Part shown: positions 45,164 through 56,552 of the stretch, piece after piece | Numbering within the stretch: position 1 is the first letter of the stretch | Layout: each line of letters starts with the position of its first letter | Source of the DNA: Paracamarosporium sp. OC-R06-R3 | Taxonomy: Eukaryota > Ascomycota > Dothideomycetes > Pleosporales > Didymosphaeriaceae | Length of the DNA: 64,000 nt | Direction: 5' to 3' | Assembly: GCA_019828545.1 (NCBI GenBank) | Contig: JACVRA010000305.1 | Location: 1 to 64,000 of the forward strand | Position numbers and translations under genes: made by a program | The notes under the pieces: model-generated | The model's database searches: none | The model's input: only the letters and a program-made list of their open reading frames with translations | Told to the model about the DNA's origin: nothing

Positions 45164-47543
45164 TTATGATGCGCCATGGAACCAAGCGTCAAGCGTCGTA
45201 TTAATGTCGAGAGACGAGTGCCTAAGGTCGAAGAATGGAATTGGCAGCGAGGACTGAAGGATTGGTGTTCTGTGCTCTGCCACAGCTGCGCGTATAACAG
45301 CTTCGTACTTGTTCGCCAAAGGCCATCGTCCCTTGTAGGTATGTAGCGCATAAGCGAGAGTATGTAAGTGTCGAGGAACATCGGCATCCAGTGCCTTTGA
45401 CCAAACTAGCAGAAGTAAGCAACAAGTAGTAGATTCGCCGCGGTGGGTCATTAGCTTACCGATCAAAAACCTCGCCGAAACAAACAAACAGGGAATTAAG
45501 AGTGGACTGACAATGGCGAAATCGTCCTCGCTCATTCGCCGGACTTTCGCTGCCATGTTTTCGCATGCATACACACATCGATTAATTGCATAAGGCCACT
45601 AGATTCGTGAGTCGCTACGAAATTTATGCCCGTTAACCCGAATTGAAGCAAACTTACCGGCTCATATGCAGTTTCCAACCCCGGTGGAAATGGCCCTAGT
45701 TTTTGAAATAAGACAATTATTGCCCTGTAGTATGGGTCTGTGAGAAGGACTTCGTGTGGGGGAGCGGTTTCGACCTACATATTCAGAACGCAATTGGTGA
45801 GAACAATATTAGGTTCCATTTCCGATCGTTCTTCCTGTGCAAATTCCGCGTTGATTAATCTAAAGACCGAAGCAACAAACTCTTCGCGCCAATTCGTAAG
45901 TCTTTCGTCCATTCTCTGTGCTTCGCTCTGCCATAGAAGTCTTTGATATCGTTCGTTCAAATTGATCGGCTGGTGGAGGAAGTCATGCAGGGAATGTAGC
46001 TCTATCGCTCCCAGAATGATGCATAATGAGAATGCCGACGAGTATCGAAATTGACCAAATGACCATACCTTTATGACATACTCTGGAAAAGCCCACAGCG
46101 AGTCACTGCAGGGCAGGCTGCTATTAGAGAGAGGCGGCAAAAAGGTTTTGTTCCAAGTCGCACCCAAGGTCGATATACTGTCCAGCATCTCCGTCATCCA
46201 ATATGCTCGGACTTGTTCTTCGCGTTCAATCACTGTGTTGTTCATTGGCACTTGCCGCGGAGATACGGTCTCGATGTCATCTGGAGACTCGGATCTCTCC
46301 GTGACAATACTACGAAGGCCAAGCTGATCGCCAATCCTGCGCAAAGTTTAGTGACATATCGAGTGATCAACGTATTGCAAAAAGTAACGGCTTACCTCTT
46401 ACAGAGTGCCAGCATGTTCCAAAATTCTGTCATTCGCCCAGCTCCATAGTCCACGATTGATATAATGAGTAACGCCTGGATAGATTGAAGCGACGACTCG
46501 CCAAGAGCATCTTTGATTACAGCATCTCTTAGACACTCGGATATGTCCTGTTTTGTCTGTGTGGACGAGTAGGCATTGGATTCGCGCACGGTTGCCGCCA
46601 TGATTGCTTTGATGGTTGAAGCGCGACGGCAGTTCGAGAGGTCTTGCGATGAATCAATCGCCTCGATAAGAGATGGCTGGTGAAGGATAGGAAACCAAGG
46701 ATGATACCGTTCGAACCAAAGAGAGCAAAGTTGAGTGACGATAGTAGAAGTAATAAAGTTAATCGTAAGAGACGGGCTGGATGGAATGTGAAGGCCATTA
46801 TAGCCTCTAGGCACATTTTGGTAAGACGGATCGGTGGGAGTGGTCATATCGTAGTCTGCAGTCAGCCCCGTGTCCAACGAGGTATGTTGTTCCGCAATGG
46901 TACCACTGTGGTAGCTAATTGCATCGACATGTGATAAGTGGCTTGGAGTGGGAATCGTGTAATCAGAGCGAGGGCCGGTGAGTGCAGGTAGGGATTCTAT
47001 TCCGGACCGCAAATTCGAATGTGCTAGCAGTGGATTTGGTGTGTTACCTGTGTCAGTCTCATCGGGGTTGGCTAAACTTCCAGCGGTATTATTCTGTGTT
47101 GGTGGTGCTCTCTGCTCTGATGTAACTTCGGCCCCACTTCCTGGTGCAGGCCAAGGCTTCGAATCAGCAAAGCCTCCGCTGGAAAATGGAGCATACATAC
47201 CGCGCTTCCAGTCTTCTAATTCTTTGATCCGACTTTCAAGTTCAGCTTATTCTTGTCAACTTAGAATGGAGCTCCGGACGAATGCTCAACTTACACACAC
47301 GCTGCGCAAGTTGTGAAACATAGCCTGCCCGTAGTCCAGGCTGGCGAGAGGTCGATACATATTCACAATCGAAACCGTTTCTAGTGCAGAAGCCACACGT
47401 AGGGCGGACCCGGTCGCAAGCTACCTTGCGCTGTCTGCACACAACGCAACTAGGTGCCAAAGTAAGCCTGCCATTCGCGATGCAAAGAATGAAAACACTT
47501 GCGCGATTTTGGGGTTCTGTTGTGGGTTTGATGGACTGGTCAT
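45164..47543 (-). CDS. Zn2Cys6 transcription factor
   Basis: Regulator of about 670 residues in several exons. The zinc cluster CVVCRQRKVACDRVRPTCGFCTRNGFDC has six correctly spaced cysteines. The first ATG compatible with it is at 47543 (MTSPSNPQQNP), joined through a short intron whose donor is weak, so the exact N-terminus is uncertain. An intron near 47200-47285 leads to a coil (ELESRIKELEDWK). Next comes a long Ser/Pro/Thr-rich linker and a middle homology region (LCSLWFERYHPWFPILHQPSL and following), with further introns near 46345-46395, 45775-45780 and 45575-45660. No copy of the shared cluster element was found upstream, so it may regulate the neighbouring transketolase group or be unrelated. 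Confidence 0.8.
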
Positions 47544-47997
47544 GTCGTTTTGCCTTTCAAGACAGATGTTGAAGGGTTAATGATGCACTGCGACCTATGG
47601 TTTGTCCGCTAGGTAGTGTGTCCGTGCAGCTAGATAATGCAAGGATCCCGCTAACAAGGTTTTTCGCCAAGCCTACGCAGGCTAACAAGCCTCTCTACGC
47701 TGCCTCTTATCGTCGAAATTCTATCAAGGACCCTTAGTCTGTACTTTTGTAGGCGATGTCACTATGTATAAACATTAACAATGAATTTCTTCGATGGACT
47801 GTCAACACCGTGACGCTGTTGGCTAATGCGACATAATCATGATCCTCGTCGATGGAAACAAACATTGAATGAGCCTTGATCAAATTAGCTGAAGCTAATC
47901 TCATGGGTTCCTGTACGCATAAACACACACTATATTTTTTTGGTTTCTTCGTCTTGAATATCTACGTCTATGCACCGAAGAAGATCTTCCTGTTGCT
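47544..47997. other. Intergenic spacer
   Basis: AT-rich spacer between two leftward genes, holding the promoter of the regulator and the 3' flank of the exporter. No gene recognised. Confidence 0.45.
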
Positions 47998-49687
47998 CTA
48001 ATTGTCCTCGAAACGCTGGTTCCCGCGGTCCTTCCTCTTCAGCTCAATCTCATCCAAGAACACCGAAGACACGAGACCCAAACTGCTCAATGCAGTCATC
48101 GCATAAAAGATGGCCTTGAAAGATTGGAGGTAAACCCACGAGACCTGGTCCAGCGTTGTAGCGGGGACGTGCAGCAATCTCAACTCGCCAATGAAGTTCA
48201 CAGCATTCTCGGCGTTTTTGAGCGACGCCAGAGGTCCCGTTAGCTCAATTGTAGCCTTTGAAACGGTATCCGAGAAGACAGTGTTGAAAATTGGCGAGCA
48301 GATGGCAAGACCGAAAAGGGCTCCAAACATGCGAATTGTAATAAAGTTCGCAGTCGCTAAGCCTTCGTCGTCAACGTACTTGACGCTTGCTTGGACGGGA
48401 AGCATGAGAAGACGTAGTAGCGAGACGCCCTGCCCCCAGAGGATTGGGAGCCCGTAGAGCATGGATGCCGAGGATCCCACTTCGAAAAGTGCCAGTAAAC
48501 CAGTTCCTAGCGCTGTGATGACCCACCCACCCCGAACCAGCCATGCGTATCCTCCAAACAGCGGGACCATCATCATTGAGGCGGCTGTGACTATTACACT
48601 CATGATGACTGTGGGCAGCAGGAAGACGGCCGACGAAATTTCCGTCTTGAGCTGAACGGCTTGGTAAAACAACGGCAAGTATTGCAGCAAGGAGAAGAGA
48701 ACCATTCCGTGTATGAAGCCTCCTATAAGAGAAATGTTTCCCGTCTTTGTCTGGAAGAGCCGGTGAGGAATGATGGGCGCTGCAGGCTTGGACTCGTACC
48801 AGCCGAATACGACGAGTATCGCAACTCCCAGAACCAGCGGGACGAGAGTTTGCCAGGATGCCCATGGAAACAAAGATCCCGCCCAGCTGACTGGCACGCA
48901 GAAGATGGTTATTCCGACGATGACGAGTGGCATGCCGATCCAGTCAAGTCGGTTCAAGTTGCTGATGAGCGTCGCGCCGAGTGGGACGGCTCGAAGCCTG
49001 AGGCAGAAGATCAGCAGTACCATCCCGATGCCTAGCAGCGGTAGGTTAATCCAACCAATCCATCTCCAAGAGGCGTAGGTAGAGAAAAGTGCGCCGACGA
49101 AGGGGCCCATGATGTTACCGACTGCTGACGGGATGGCCATCAGGCCTAGGTATTTCGCGCGTTCCTCTAGCATTGTCATATCCGCGAGGACGATAGACAC
49201 CAACACGTCGATTCCCCCACCGCCGAGTCCTTGAAGGACGCGTCCGGCGATGATGGTTTTCATGTCTTGCGCAGTAGCAAAAACGATGGAGCCGACGAAG
49301 AAGAGGCACACAGATACATAAAGAGGGTACTTTCGACCAAAGGCGTCGGAGACGCTAGCTGCGATAGGCTGCATGGCAAGGCCGCAAAGGGTGTAGCCCA
49401 AATTTGCCCAAAAAGACTCCAAGCTTGTGCCCTTGAGATCTCCCGAGACGGCCTGCAATGGAAATCAATATAGGATATAGGTAGGAAGCAACGTGGCTCA
49501 CCGGAAGTGCAATGCTTAAACAGGTTGCGTCTATCTGGAAAACAAGAAGGATCAAGGCAAGTCCGGAAAAGGCAAGCTTGAAGGACAACGACTTCTTCCG
49601 CTTGGATTGGGTTTCACTCTCTCCACTGTGTTCTTGGAACCGCAAGGGCTCCGTGACGGCGTCGGTTCTTTCTGGTTGTTCACCCAT
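47998..49687 (-). CDS. MFS exporter, DHA2 14-TM type
   Basis: Drug:proton antiporter-2 type efflux pump of about 546 residues. Exon 1 (49687-49502) encodes a polar cytosolic head (MGEQPERTDAV) and the first helix ending IDATCLSIALP; a GTGAGC...TGCAG intron joins in phase 0 to AVSGDLKGTSLESFWANLGY. Motif A-like DAFGRKYPLY, RVLQGLGGGGIDVL, and the antiporter segment SAVGNIMGPFVGALFS identify the family. The long series of hydrophobic helices fits 14 TM segments. Such pumps often export and protect against the cluster product. Upstream, in the spacer shared with the SUR2-like gene, lies a copy of the shared element. An in-frame upstream extension to 50095 exists but looks like leader sequence. 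Confidence 0.9.
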
Positions 49688-50282
49688 GTTGGACGTTGCC
49701 GCCGTTGTCGTGGTGAAGCCAAGTGTGGTTTGTAGCTGCGAGTGGTCCTGGGGAACTTCACGTGACCGCGCCCGGCGTCTGGCATGCCTACCTGTCTCCG
49801 AAGATGCAACTGGCGTCTCCATACTCGATGTGCATACACTCCGCACTTTAGACCCTTGCTGTTGCAACGGCTGGCGGGTCACTGGCCCGTAATTTACGGA
49901 GGCTGCTGTACGAGGACGCCTCTGGCAACGACGAGGTGAGTCCGTCGCCGTGTCTAGGGGATGCCTCAGCTGAGAGCGAAGATCGTGGTAAGGCACGAGC
50001 TTAGTGGACGCTTGACCGTAAGCTGCAGGAGTGGGGCGCGAGTCGACCAGGGTCGACCAAGCAATCGGGTAGCACGGCGGTCTTGGTTCCACCATCCGCG
50101 CTTTCGGATTCCGTCTCCGAATTGTACATGCATAGGATATTGTGGAATGCCTATGGACTTGAAATTGATATCAGATTAGCATGAGGCTGACTCGGCCATC
50201 GGGCACCACTAATAAACCCACATCGAGACTTCGCCACGACTGCACCGCCATTACCAGCTCAGATGCAAACTTCGCTGCCATC
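49688..50282. promoter_or_regulatory. Bidirectional exporter/SUR2-like promoter
   Basis: A 595-bp spacer between divergent genes with one shared element at 50105-50119, about 165 bp from the hydroxylase start. Much of the left part is open in the exporter frame but is probably untranslated leader. Confidence 0.55.
50105..50119 (+). promoter_or_regulatory. Shared cluster element, copy 3
   Basis: CGGATTCCGTCTCCG embedded in a longer palindrome TTCGGA-N7-TCCGAA, the most symmetric of the copies. Inverted CGG/CCG spaced by 9. Confidence 0.6.
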
Positions 50283-51389
50283 ATGAACGTCCTGCCCAAC
50301 TTGACCTCCTCCCAATGGGCCGCTCTTTCTCCCGTCAGTAGTTATATTCTGGGCACGCTTTTCTTTACAACCCTCGAGACTTTCAACATCTGGGAACAGC
50401 ACCGCGTATACCCTAGCGAAGAAGAACTTAAGCGGAACAAAGTATCCAGGGGCGCGGTCATCATCCATGCTGTATGCTACCATAGCGTCACGACGGCTCT
50501 TGCGTTGCTGTTCGTAAAGGTGATCCCTCCCCTTACAGAATGCTCAGATTGCTTCGGTTCATACGTCTACTGGCAATCCTCCGTGTCCCAACTCTTCGCC
50601 ATCACCGACCATGAATCGATCCAACTATCCATCCTGTCGTGGCTGGTGAGATTAATATACCTCGGCGTACGCCAATTCATTGCTTTTTTCATCTTTGACA
50701 CCTGGCTATACTGGACGCATCTATTCGCCCACCGCAACAGGTGGTGGTTCAGTATGTTCTACTCCCCGCGTTGAAACGCGCTCCATGGGTGCGTTCCTAA
50801 CCCATACACCTGTAGAGCATTTCCACTCCAAGCACCACGAACTCTACAACTCCTTCTCATTTGGTTCCGCCTACAACCACCCAGTCGAGAGTCTTTGCTT
50901 CGACATCGTCGCCTCGCAACTCGCCTCCGCAATCCCGCTCCTCACAGACATCGAGCAGGGCGTATTTCTCTCACTAGCTACGGTGAGATCCTGTGAGAAC
51001 CACTGCGCCTACAAGCTGCCCTACAGTCCTTTTATCCTCGTTGGGGGTCTGCTCGGATATACGCCCGAGTGGCACAACATTCACCACGCGAGCTTCGGTT
51101 TTCAGGTAAATCCAATCTTACATCTCAACGCGGGATGAAAAGGGGGTATCTATTCACACAGAAATTTAACATTTCAGTATAGTTTAACTTTGCGACGTAT
51201 TTTCCGTGGTGGGATATGTGGATGGGCACGGCGTACACGGGCCCTCGCAAGGTCTACGAACCTTCCCGGGCTGCGGCCGACGACGTCAAATCAGTGATCT
51301 CTAATCCCGGTGCCATGGGCGGTCATATATCGACGGGACTAGTCCTTGATAATGAACTTTCCGAGCTGAGGGCAAGGAAACAGGTGTGA
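50283..51389 (+). CDS. SUR2-like sphinganine/fatty acid hydroxylase
   Basis: Membrane di-iron oxygenase of the sterol desaturase/fatty acid hydroxylase superfamily, 321 residues, exons 50283-50751, 50816-51105 and 51183-51389. His boxes are HLFAH (146-150), HSKHH (160-164) and HNIHH (243-247), with an extra His219 in CENHCAY. Several details point to the SUR2 (sphinganine C4-hydroxylase) branch: the HFHSKHHELYNSFSFGSAYNHPVE run, the SCENHCAY segment corresponding to VDDHCGY, and GTAYTGPRK near the end. SUR2 enzymes act in the ER on sphinganine or dihydroceramide. Here, next to the exporter and sharing its promoter, it probably hydroxylates a sphinganine-like polyketide amine. It could alternatively be a resistance copy of the host enzyme. 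Confidence 0.88.
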
Positions 51390-53290
51390 TCGCTGAAGCA
51401 CGTTCGTGCTTGAGAGATGGTTGATCGGCAACATTTTGCGTTCAATATTGCATCTAAACACACAAGCACGTTCAAACCGGTGCCCAATGATTGTCGAACA
51501 TGGTTCGTAGTACCTCAGTCACCAAAACACCGGCATCATTTCTCTAGGTGAGGCTATCCTTTGGGCCAACGGAATCGAAGGATAAGTGGATTTCTCTATA
51601 TGTTGCTCCAAAACCCGTCTCTCCTCAAAAGTAGATGAAATGCGCGACGATATTAAATTCGAAATCCTATACGAAAGCTTATTGTCTCAAAACAATCCCG
51701 TGCAGGTCTAGTACACACCCAATGCGGCTTAACAAGATACCATGCAATCAGCCTTAGCTGATTCATCGATAATTGTTCATTAAAGCTTATCTCCCATCAA
51801 ATAGGACTATTGGAATTTTTATGATAGGCCAACAGTGTTAAGTTTGGATTGTTCAAGTGGTACTAAGAGATTGCAACGGTACGGCCGAGGTAGATGCTGT
51901 CATACATCAAGGAGGTTTATCTGTCAATGTTACTATTGCGACAGTAGTAAATCTGAACTGGCGCTTCCACCTTGCTTATTTTACATAACGATTCTACGTA
52001 CCTTGGTCATTCTGCTGTTGATCAAACTCGGCTAATCAAATGGGTGCATTTCCATGTGATCATATGACCTAAGCAAGACCTGGACGCAATAACGGCCTCC
52101 CTAAGGGGATATTTCGTTTCTCAAGGCTCAATCTCTACGCGGCTGAGAAGTACACTTTGAACAGCTTTGCCCTTTCCCCGCTGGGTGTCATGAACATGGA
52201 CGTTTTTGCATCTCCGAAAATGGCCGGGTGGCGCTTGTTATTGAGACAATCCCTGAAAATGTCGTCTGGAGCTTGGGATTACTCGAACTTTCGCAGGAGA
52301 TTGTTCGAGCATCTATCGGACTTTAAGAAATGTGATGATTCTGAATAAAGTGTTGATAGCTAATGCAGACATGACATAAGGTTAAGCTCCTTGAAGTGTG
52401 ACCAACAACAGCACATGTTCTGCATGCTGACTGCACGGTTGGATGAACGCTTCTCAGCGCGCATAATAATGCGCGTCCTTCATGCAAAGATGACGTCTGC
52501 TTCACTAATGGAAGACACATTCCCACCATCATCGGAAGCATGAGCTGTGAAATTTTCGATGGCCTCTAAGCTAGGCTAGACATAATATATGTGCTCGTCT
52601 ATTACGATATTACATGCAGCCATGGAGGAGGTGAATGATTCATGATGACCTAGTTTGCTATAACAATAATTAACCATAGAATCAGTTTTCGCTGTAATCG
52701 TGGGTGTAACCTCAGGCAAACGCTTTTCACTTCTGTATAGACGCTATGAAGTGAACGAGCGCATGCATCTTGCCTGACAAAGCCGGCGAAAGTAAGCCGG
52801 CGTCTTATCTTCGGCCCCCGGAACCCGGCAAATCCGAGTATCATATATGCATGAGCACATCGGTCCTGACCCCGCGGGGTGAATGCATATCATGATGCAG
52901 GCTGCCTGATGGGGTCCGTGTTCCTGCTTCCTTAGAGGATAAGTCAAGAACCTGTTGTGGCATATCATATGATGTGGCTTGGCATGGAGTATAACCGAGC
53001 CACCCATGCTTGAGTGGGGGAATCTCTCCCAGGTACAGCTTGAAGTCGCACAACATAAGAGTCGATATTGTAGCCCGATGGTTACTCAATCACCTTTCTG
53101 GGACTGTACGCTCCGCAGCATGCCAACTCACTTCCGCCGTCCCGCTCTCGGCTGCACTCAAATTCCAACCCATTCTTGGGTTTTAGGCGAGTTATCTGTA
53201 TCTCTTTGGATCTTCGGGTACAGGTAACTTCATTTCACTCGAATATTTGCCCTGGGCTGCTTGTTGTTCACTGCGTGCTAAGCTAGTCTC
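51390..53290. other. Long intergenic region
   Basis: 1.9 kb without a supported gene, mostly AT-rich. It carries one shared-type element at 52812-52827. I looked for transposon ends or coding remnants and saw none convincing. Confidence 0.5.
52812..52827 (-). promoter_or_regulatory. Shared cluster element, copy 4 (weaker)
   Basis: Minus strand CGGGTTCCGGGGGCCG followed by AAG: the conserved CGGGTTCCG half and a CCG after 10 bases. It is about 465 bp upstream of the Myb gene and GC-rich against an AT-rich background. Less palindromic than the others. Confidence 0.4.
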
Positions 53291-54613
53291 ATGGACCACC
53301 CAAGGCGAGACCGAGGGACTGGCAGGCGTAATGCAGCAAAGAGGTGGACTGCTGAGGAGGATGCTATGCTACGAGAGCTTGTTATGGGTTCAGGTATACA
53401 ATCTTCTTTATTTCTGTATGGTCCTAATTCTTATTGACGTTCGGTAATGCAGGGGACGAGGCGATCAGCTGGATAGACGTATCCAGGCACCTTTCTGGTC
53501 GCAGCAACAAAGACAGTCGTAGGCGATGGACAAAGATCAAAGACAGTTTCAATAGAGGTGTTTGGAGCCGGGATGAGGACGAAAGCCTCCGTGTAGCTGT
53601 AGAACGATTTGGTCAGCGATGGGCCCTTGTCACCGAGGTGGTCGAAACTCGGAGTCCCGACCGTGCGTAAACATCGAATTCCATACGGCCCGCAAGTATG
53701 CTGACTGGAATGCGAAGAATGCCAGAAACGATGGCGCAATGCACTGGACCCGAAAATTAGCGGCACTATGTCGTGGTCATCCGAAGAAGTCGGTAATCGA
53801 AGCTGTTGCAACAACGATGACTAACGTCTTTGTAGGATCAGCGTCTCCGAGCCGCAGTCTCTGAGATGGGGAAAAATTGGTCTCAAATCTCAGATCGCTA
53901 TTTCCCAAATCGAAGCCCGCTTAGTCTCAGCAATAGGTGCGTCTGTGGTGCTAACTAGGGTATATGGCGTCTACTTATTTCAAATCAGGTATACCTCCTT
54001 TGAACAACATTCAAAGAGCGCTACACCACCATCTGGCGAGTTACAGCCTCTCAATCCATCTGTGGTTGAATATGACCCAGAATCACCTCCTGTACAAAAC
54101 AATGGGTCCATCAACGACAACAACAACACTACCCAATTCCCAGAAGCATCTAACGATTTCATCGCACCACCTCAGGCAGAAGTTATCGAGCATTCGCACT
54201 TTGAAGAAGCACTGGAGAGCTCTAACTTGCAATTCACATGGCAGGATATACCTTGTGATCTCATAGACGACAGTTTGCTCCCTTCCAACCTAGATCCTCA
54301 CCTCCGTGTTGAAACCACTCTGCCGCAAGATTGCATACCCTATCTCGTCAACAGTCCATCGCCAAGTGCTCCGGCCCTTCCCACGGATCTTCAGATAGTG
54401 ACGCCGCCGCCAATCTCTACTCTTCCATGCCCAGAAATGGACCTTCTTTCTCCCAGCGTGTCACAGGATTTTTGCTGCGTCCAGCCCCATCAAAATCCGG
54501 GTGGTGCAGCAAGCTCTGTTTTGGTATTGGAGAATCTTGACGATCAGACACGAGACGAAGTCTTGCGACTCATATGGAGCAAAACGAGGCGTACGACATT
54601 GCGGCTAGAGTAA
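53291..54613 (+). CDS. Three-repeat Myb-like transcription factor
   Basis: DNA-binding protein of about 370 residues with three Myb/SANT repeats and four short introns. Repeat 1: KRWTAEEDAMLRELV, then WIDVSRHLSGRSNKDSRRRW. Repeat 2: RGVWSRDEDESLRVAVERFG, WALVTEVVETRSPDQ, CQKRWRNALDP, the last part created by an intron (GTGCGT...GCGAAG, about 53670-53722). Repeat 3: MSWSSEED, QRLRAAVSEMGKNWSQI, NRSPLSLSNRY. The C-terminal half is Pro/Ser/Asn-rich with no domain. The protein resembles fungal BAS1-like or Myb-SNAPc-type regulators. It sits between the SUR2-like and the oxoamine synthase genes, and a weak shared element lies upstream, so it may be a second cluster regulator. Myb proteins are uncommon in such clusters. 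Confidence 0.82.
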
Positions 54614-54697
54614 TACAATAACACATTTGCCTATAAAGCTAAATCAATTCCTCAACAAAGTCCGAGGACAGTAGTCATCCACATTTAAACTATCCTT

Positions 54698-56242
54698 TCA
54701 GCTATATGCAGCCATCAAAGCATAAACCTGCTGCGCAGCCTTTGGAATATTCTTAGTTCCCCCGTTAGGACTTGCCTCGATCTCCATCATCTCTGCAGCC
54801 CAATCACAGATGGTTTTGGCCAGGAACTCAACCTGCTCCTCCGTATTCGCCGCGTGAAACATCAGCCGAATACGACTCTGGCCTCGCGGCACGGTAGGGT
54901 AGTCGACCGGGAATGCCGAAATTCCAGACAACTGTAGCTGGAAAACCAACCACCAGACATAGCGTTGGCGTGACTTGAGCGGCACGATGTGGGCGTTGAA
55001 CTCACGATCCTCCCATTCTTCAAGAACAGGGATGTCGAGGATCCCCTGTTCGTGGGCTTTGGGCCAGTGGGGGTTGGACTGGATGGTTTTGAAGAAATGC
55101 TTCACTAGGTGTTGGATATTGTCTTGGTACTATTGGGTTACGTTGGGTCAGATTCTCCGTGCTACTGACGATAATATGGTGATGGTGGTCGTTCTTACCT
55201 TTTGTGTTTCTCCGTCGGCCATAAGTTTATATGCAGCTCTAATACCGGCCACTGTCGGAAAGGAAGGAGCGGTGGTATAAATGACGGAACGGGCAAAGTT
55301 CATGATGGTGTTGCGGACCGAGTCGTTGCCAAGGATGACGGCTGTTCGAGAGTTAGGTCACTCTCTGGCTACGAAACATTAAGTAGAATGACGCTCTTCC
55401 TTACCTCCAGTCGAAGCCAGCGCTTTTCCGCAGGTATGCAGGCGGACTGCAATTTGCTTTTCAACGCCCAATTGGGATACCAGACCGGCACCCTTAGGAC
55501 CCAAGATGCCGGTGGCATGGGCCTCGTCAACAATGAACACGGCATTCCCCTTAGGGCACATCTCCTGGGCCACGTCCAGCATATCCAGCAATGGACAGAC
55601 ATCGCCATCCATGCTGTACACACTCTCTACCGAAATCAGGAGCGAGCGAGACCCGTCAACAATTTGCGGCTGCGTGTCCAAAACACCTGCAATAGCCTCC
55701 TTAAGGGCATCAACATCATTGTGGCGGAACTGTATGCGGCACTGTGCTAAAGATGTCATCATACCGTCGTGCGTGCTAGCATGCACAAGCTCGTCGTACA
55801 CGATAGCATCTCCAGGCCGCGGAATGGCCGCATAAATGGCCGTATTCGCCTCGAACCCGCTGCCGACAATAAGTGCAGTCTCGGCACCGTGGAACGATGC
55901 GATTTGCGCCTCGACCTCCTCGATGTAAGAGTAGTTGCCGTCCATAAGTCGTGATCCGCCCGAGTACATCATGAAGTCTGGGTTGCGGGCAAGCTCGTCG
56001 AGAAAAGCGCGGCGGATAACTCCAGTCTTGCCGAGGGAAAGCATGTCATTAGAACAAAAGTCATAGGCGTGACCGAGCTTCCAGGTGGACTTGGTGCGGG
56101 TGAACATGGAATGGTCTGCGCGGCGGAGGTCGAGGGCTTCTTCTAGGTTGCGGTAAAAGGTAGGGGCGCCTTTCATGTGAGGCGCCTGGGGTTTTTGAGT
56201 TTTGATCCATCCAGCGAGCAGGGAGATGGCTGCCTCCGACAT
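54698..56242 (-). CDS. PLP alpha-oxoamine synthase (BioF/SPT superfamily)
   Basis: Fold-type I PLP enzyme of 470 residues; exons 56242-55405, 55341-55199 and 55129-54698. Key residues: His154 (YDELVHASTHDG, ring stacking), Asp239 and His242 (VDEAHATG, cofactor contacts) and Lys273 (CGKALASTGG, Schiff base). Members condense an amino acid with an acyl thioester with loss of CO2: 8-amino-7-oxononanoate, 5-aminolevulinate and 3-ketosphinganine synthases. The length and sequence are BioF-like, not the two-subunit or fused SPT type. Together with a thioesterase-less HR-PKS and a divergent ketosphinganine-reductase-like gene, it most likely off-loads the polyketide chain as a 2-amino-3-ketone. A biotin-synthesis role is the alternative. 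An in-frame ATG at 56353 would add a basic hydrophobic leader of 37 residues. Confidence 0.9.
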
Positions 56243-56552
56243 TGCGAAAGATTGGAGGAAGAGCAGGCTGTGAAAATGACGGTTAGCGTGGGTTGAAAAA
56301 AGGCTCCAGGTGGAGTACTTGAGCAAGGAAAATAGATGAGATGGAATTCTCATGAAATTAGGTTTTGTTTATAGAGGCTCTTGAAGGGTAGGTTAGGATA
56401 AGCATATTGCTACACAATGTGTATCGGGACTCGGAACCCGATTCGACCGGGAGTGCCCGCGCTGGCGGTCCGGGCCTCCCGAGGCTTCGCTCTTATCATC
56501 TTGATCATGAGCACTAGTAAGTCTCTCGCATAGATGATCCAGCAACCCAAGC
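56243..56552. promoter_or_regulatory. Bidirectional oxoamine synthase/reductase promoter
   Basis: A compact 310-bp spacer between divergent genes, GC-rich around 56420-56490, with one shared element at 56425-56440. The short spacer implies joint control of the two enzymes that act consecutively in sphingoid-base formation. Confidence 0.6.
56425..56440 (-). promoter_or_regulatory. Shared cluster element, copy 5
   Basis: Minus strand CGGGTTCCGAGTCCCG followed by ATA: inverted CGG/CCG with a 10-base spacer, almost identical to the copy upstream of the Zn2Cys6 gene (CGGGTTCCGATCCCG). Confidence 0.6.

Noticed and set aside
53670..53722. Frameshift destroying Myb repeat 2
   Set aside because: A normal GTGCGT...GAAG intron with a CTGAC branch restores the conserved PDQCQKRW sequence, so the gene is intact.
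54698..56242. Housekeeping biotin-pathway BioF
   Set aside because: Kept only as the alternative: no other biotin genes are nearby, while a ketosphinganine-reductase-like gene shares its promoter and a thioesterase-less PKS is in the same neighbourhood.
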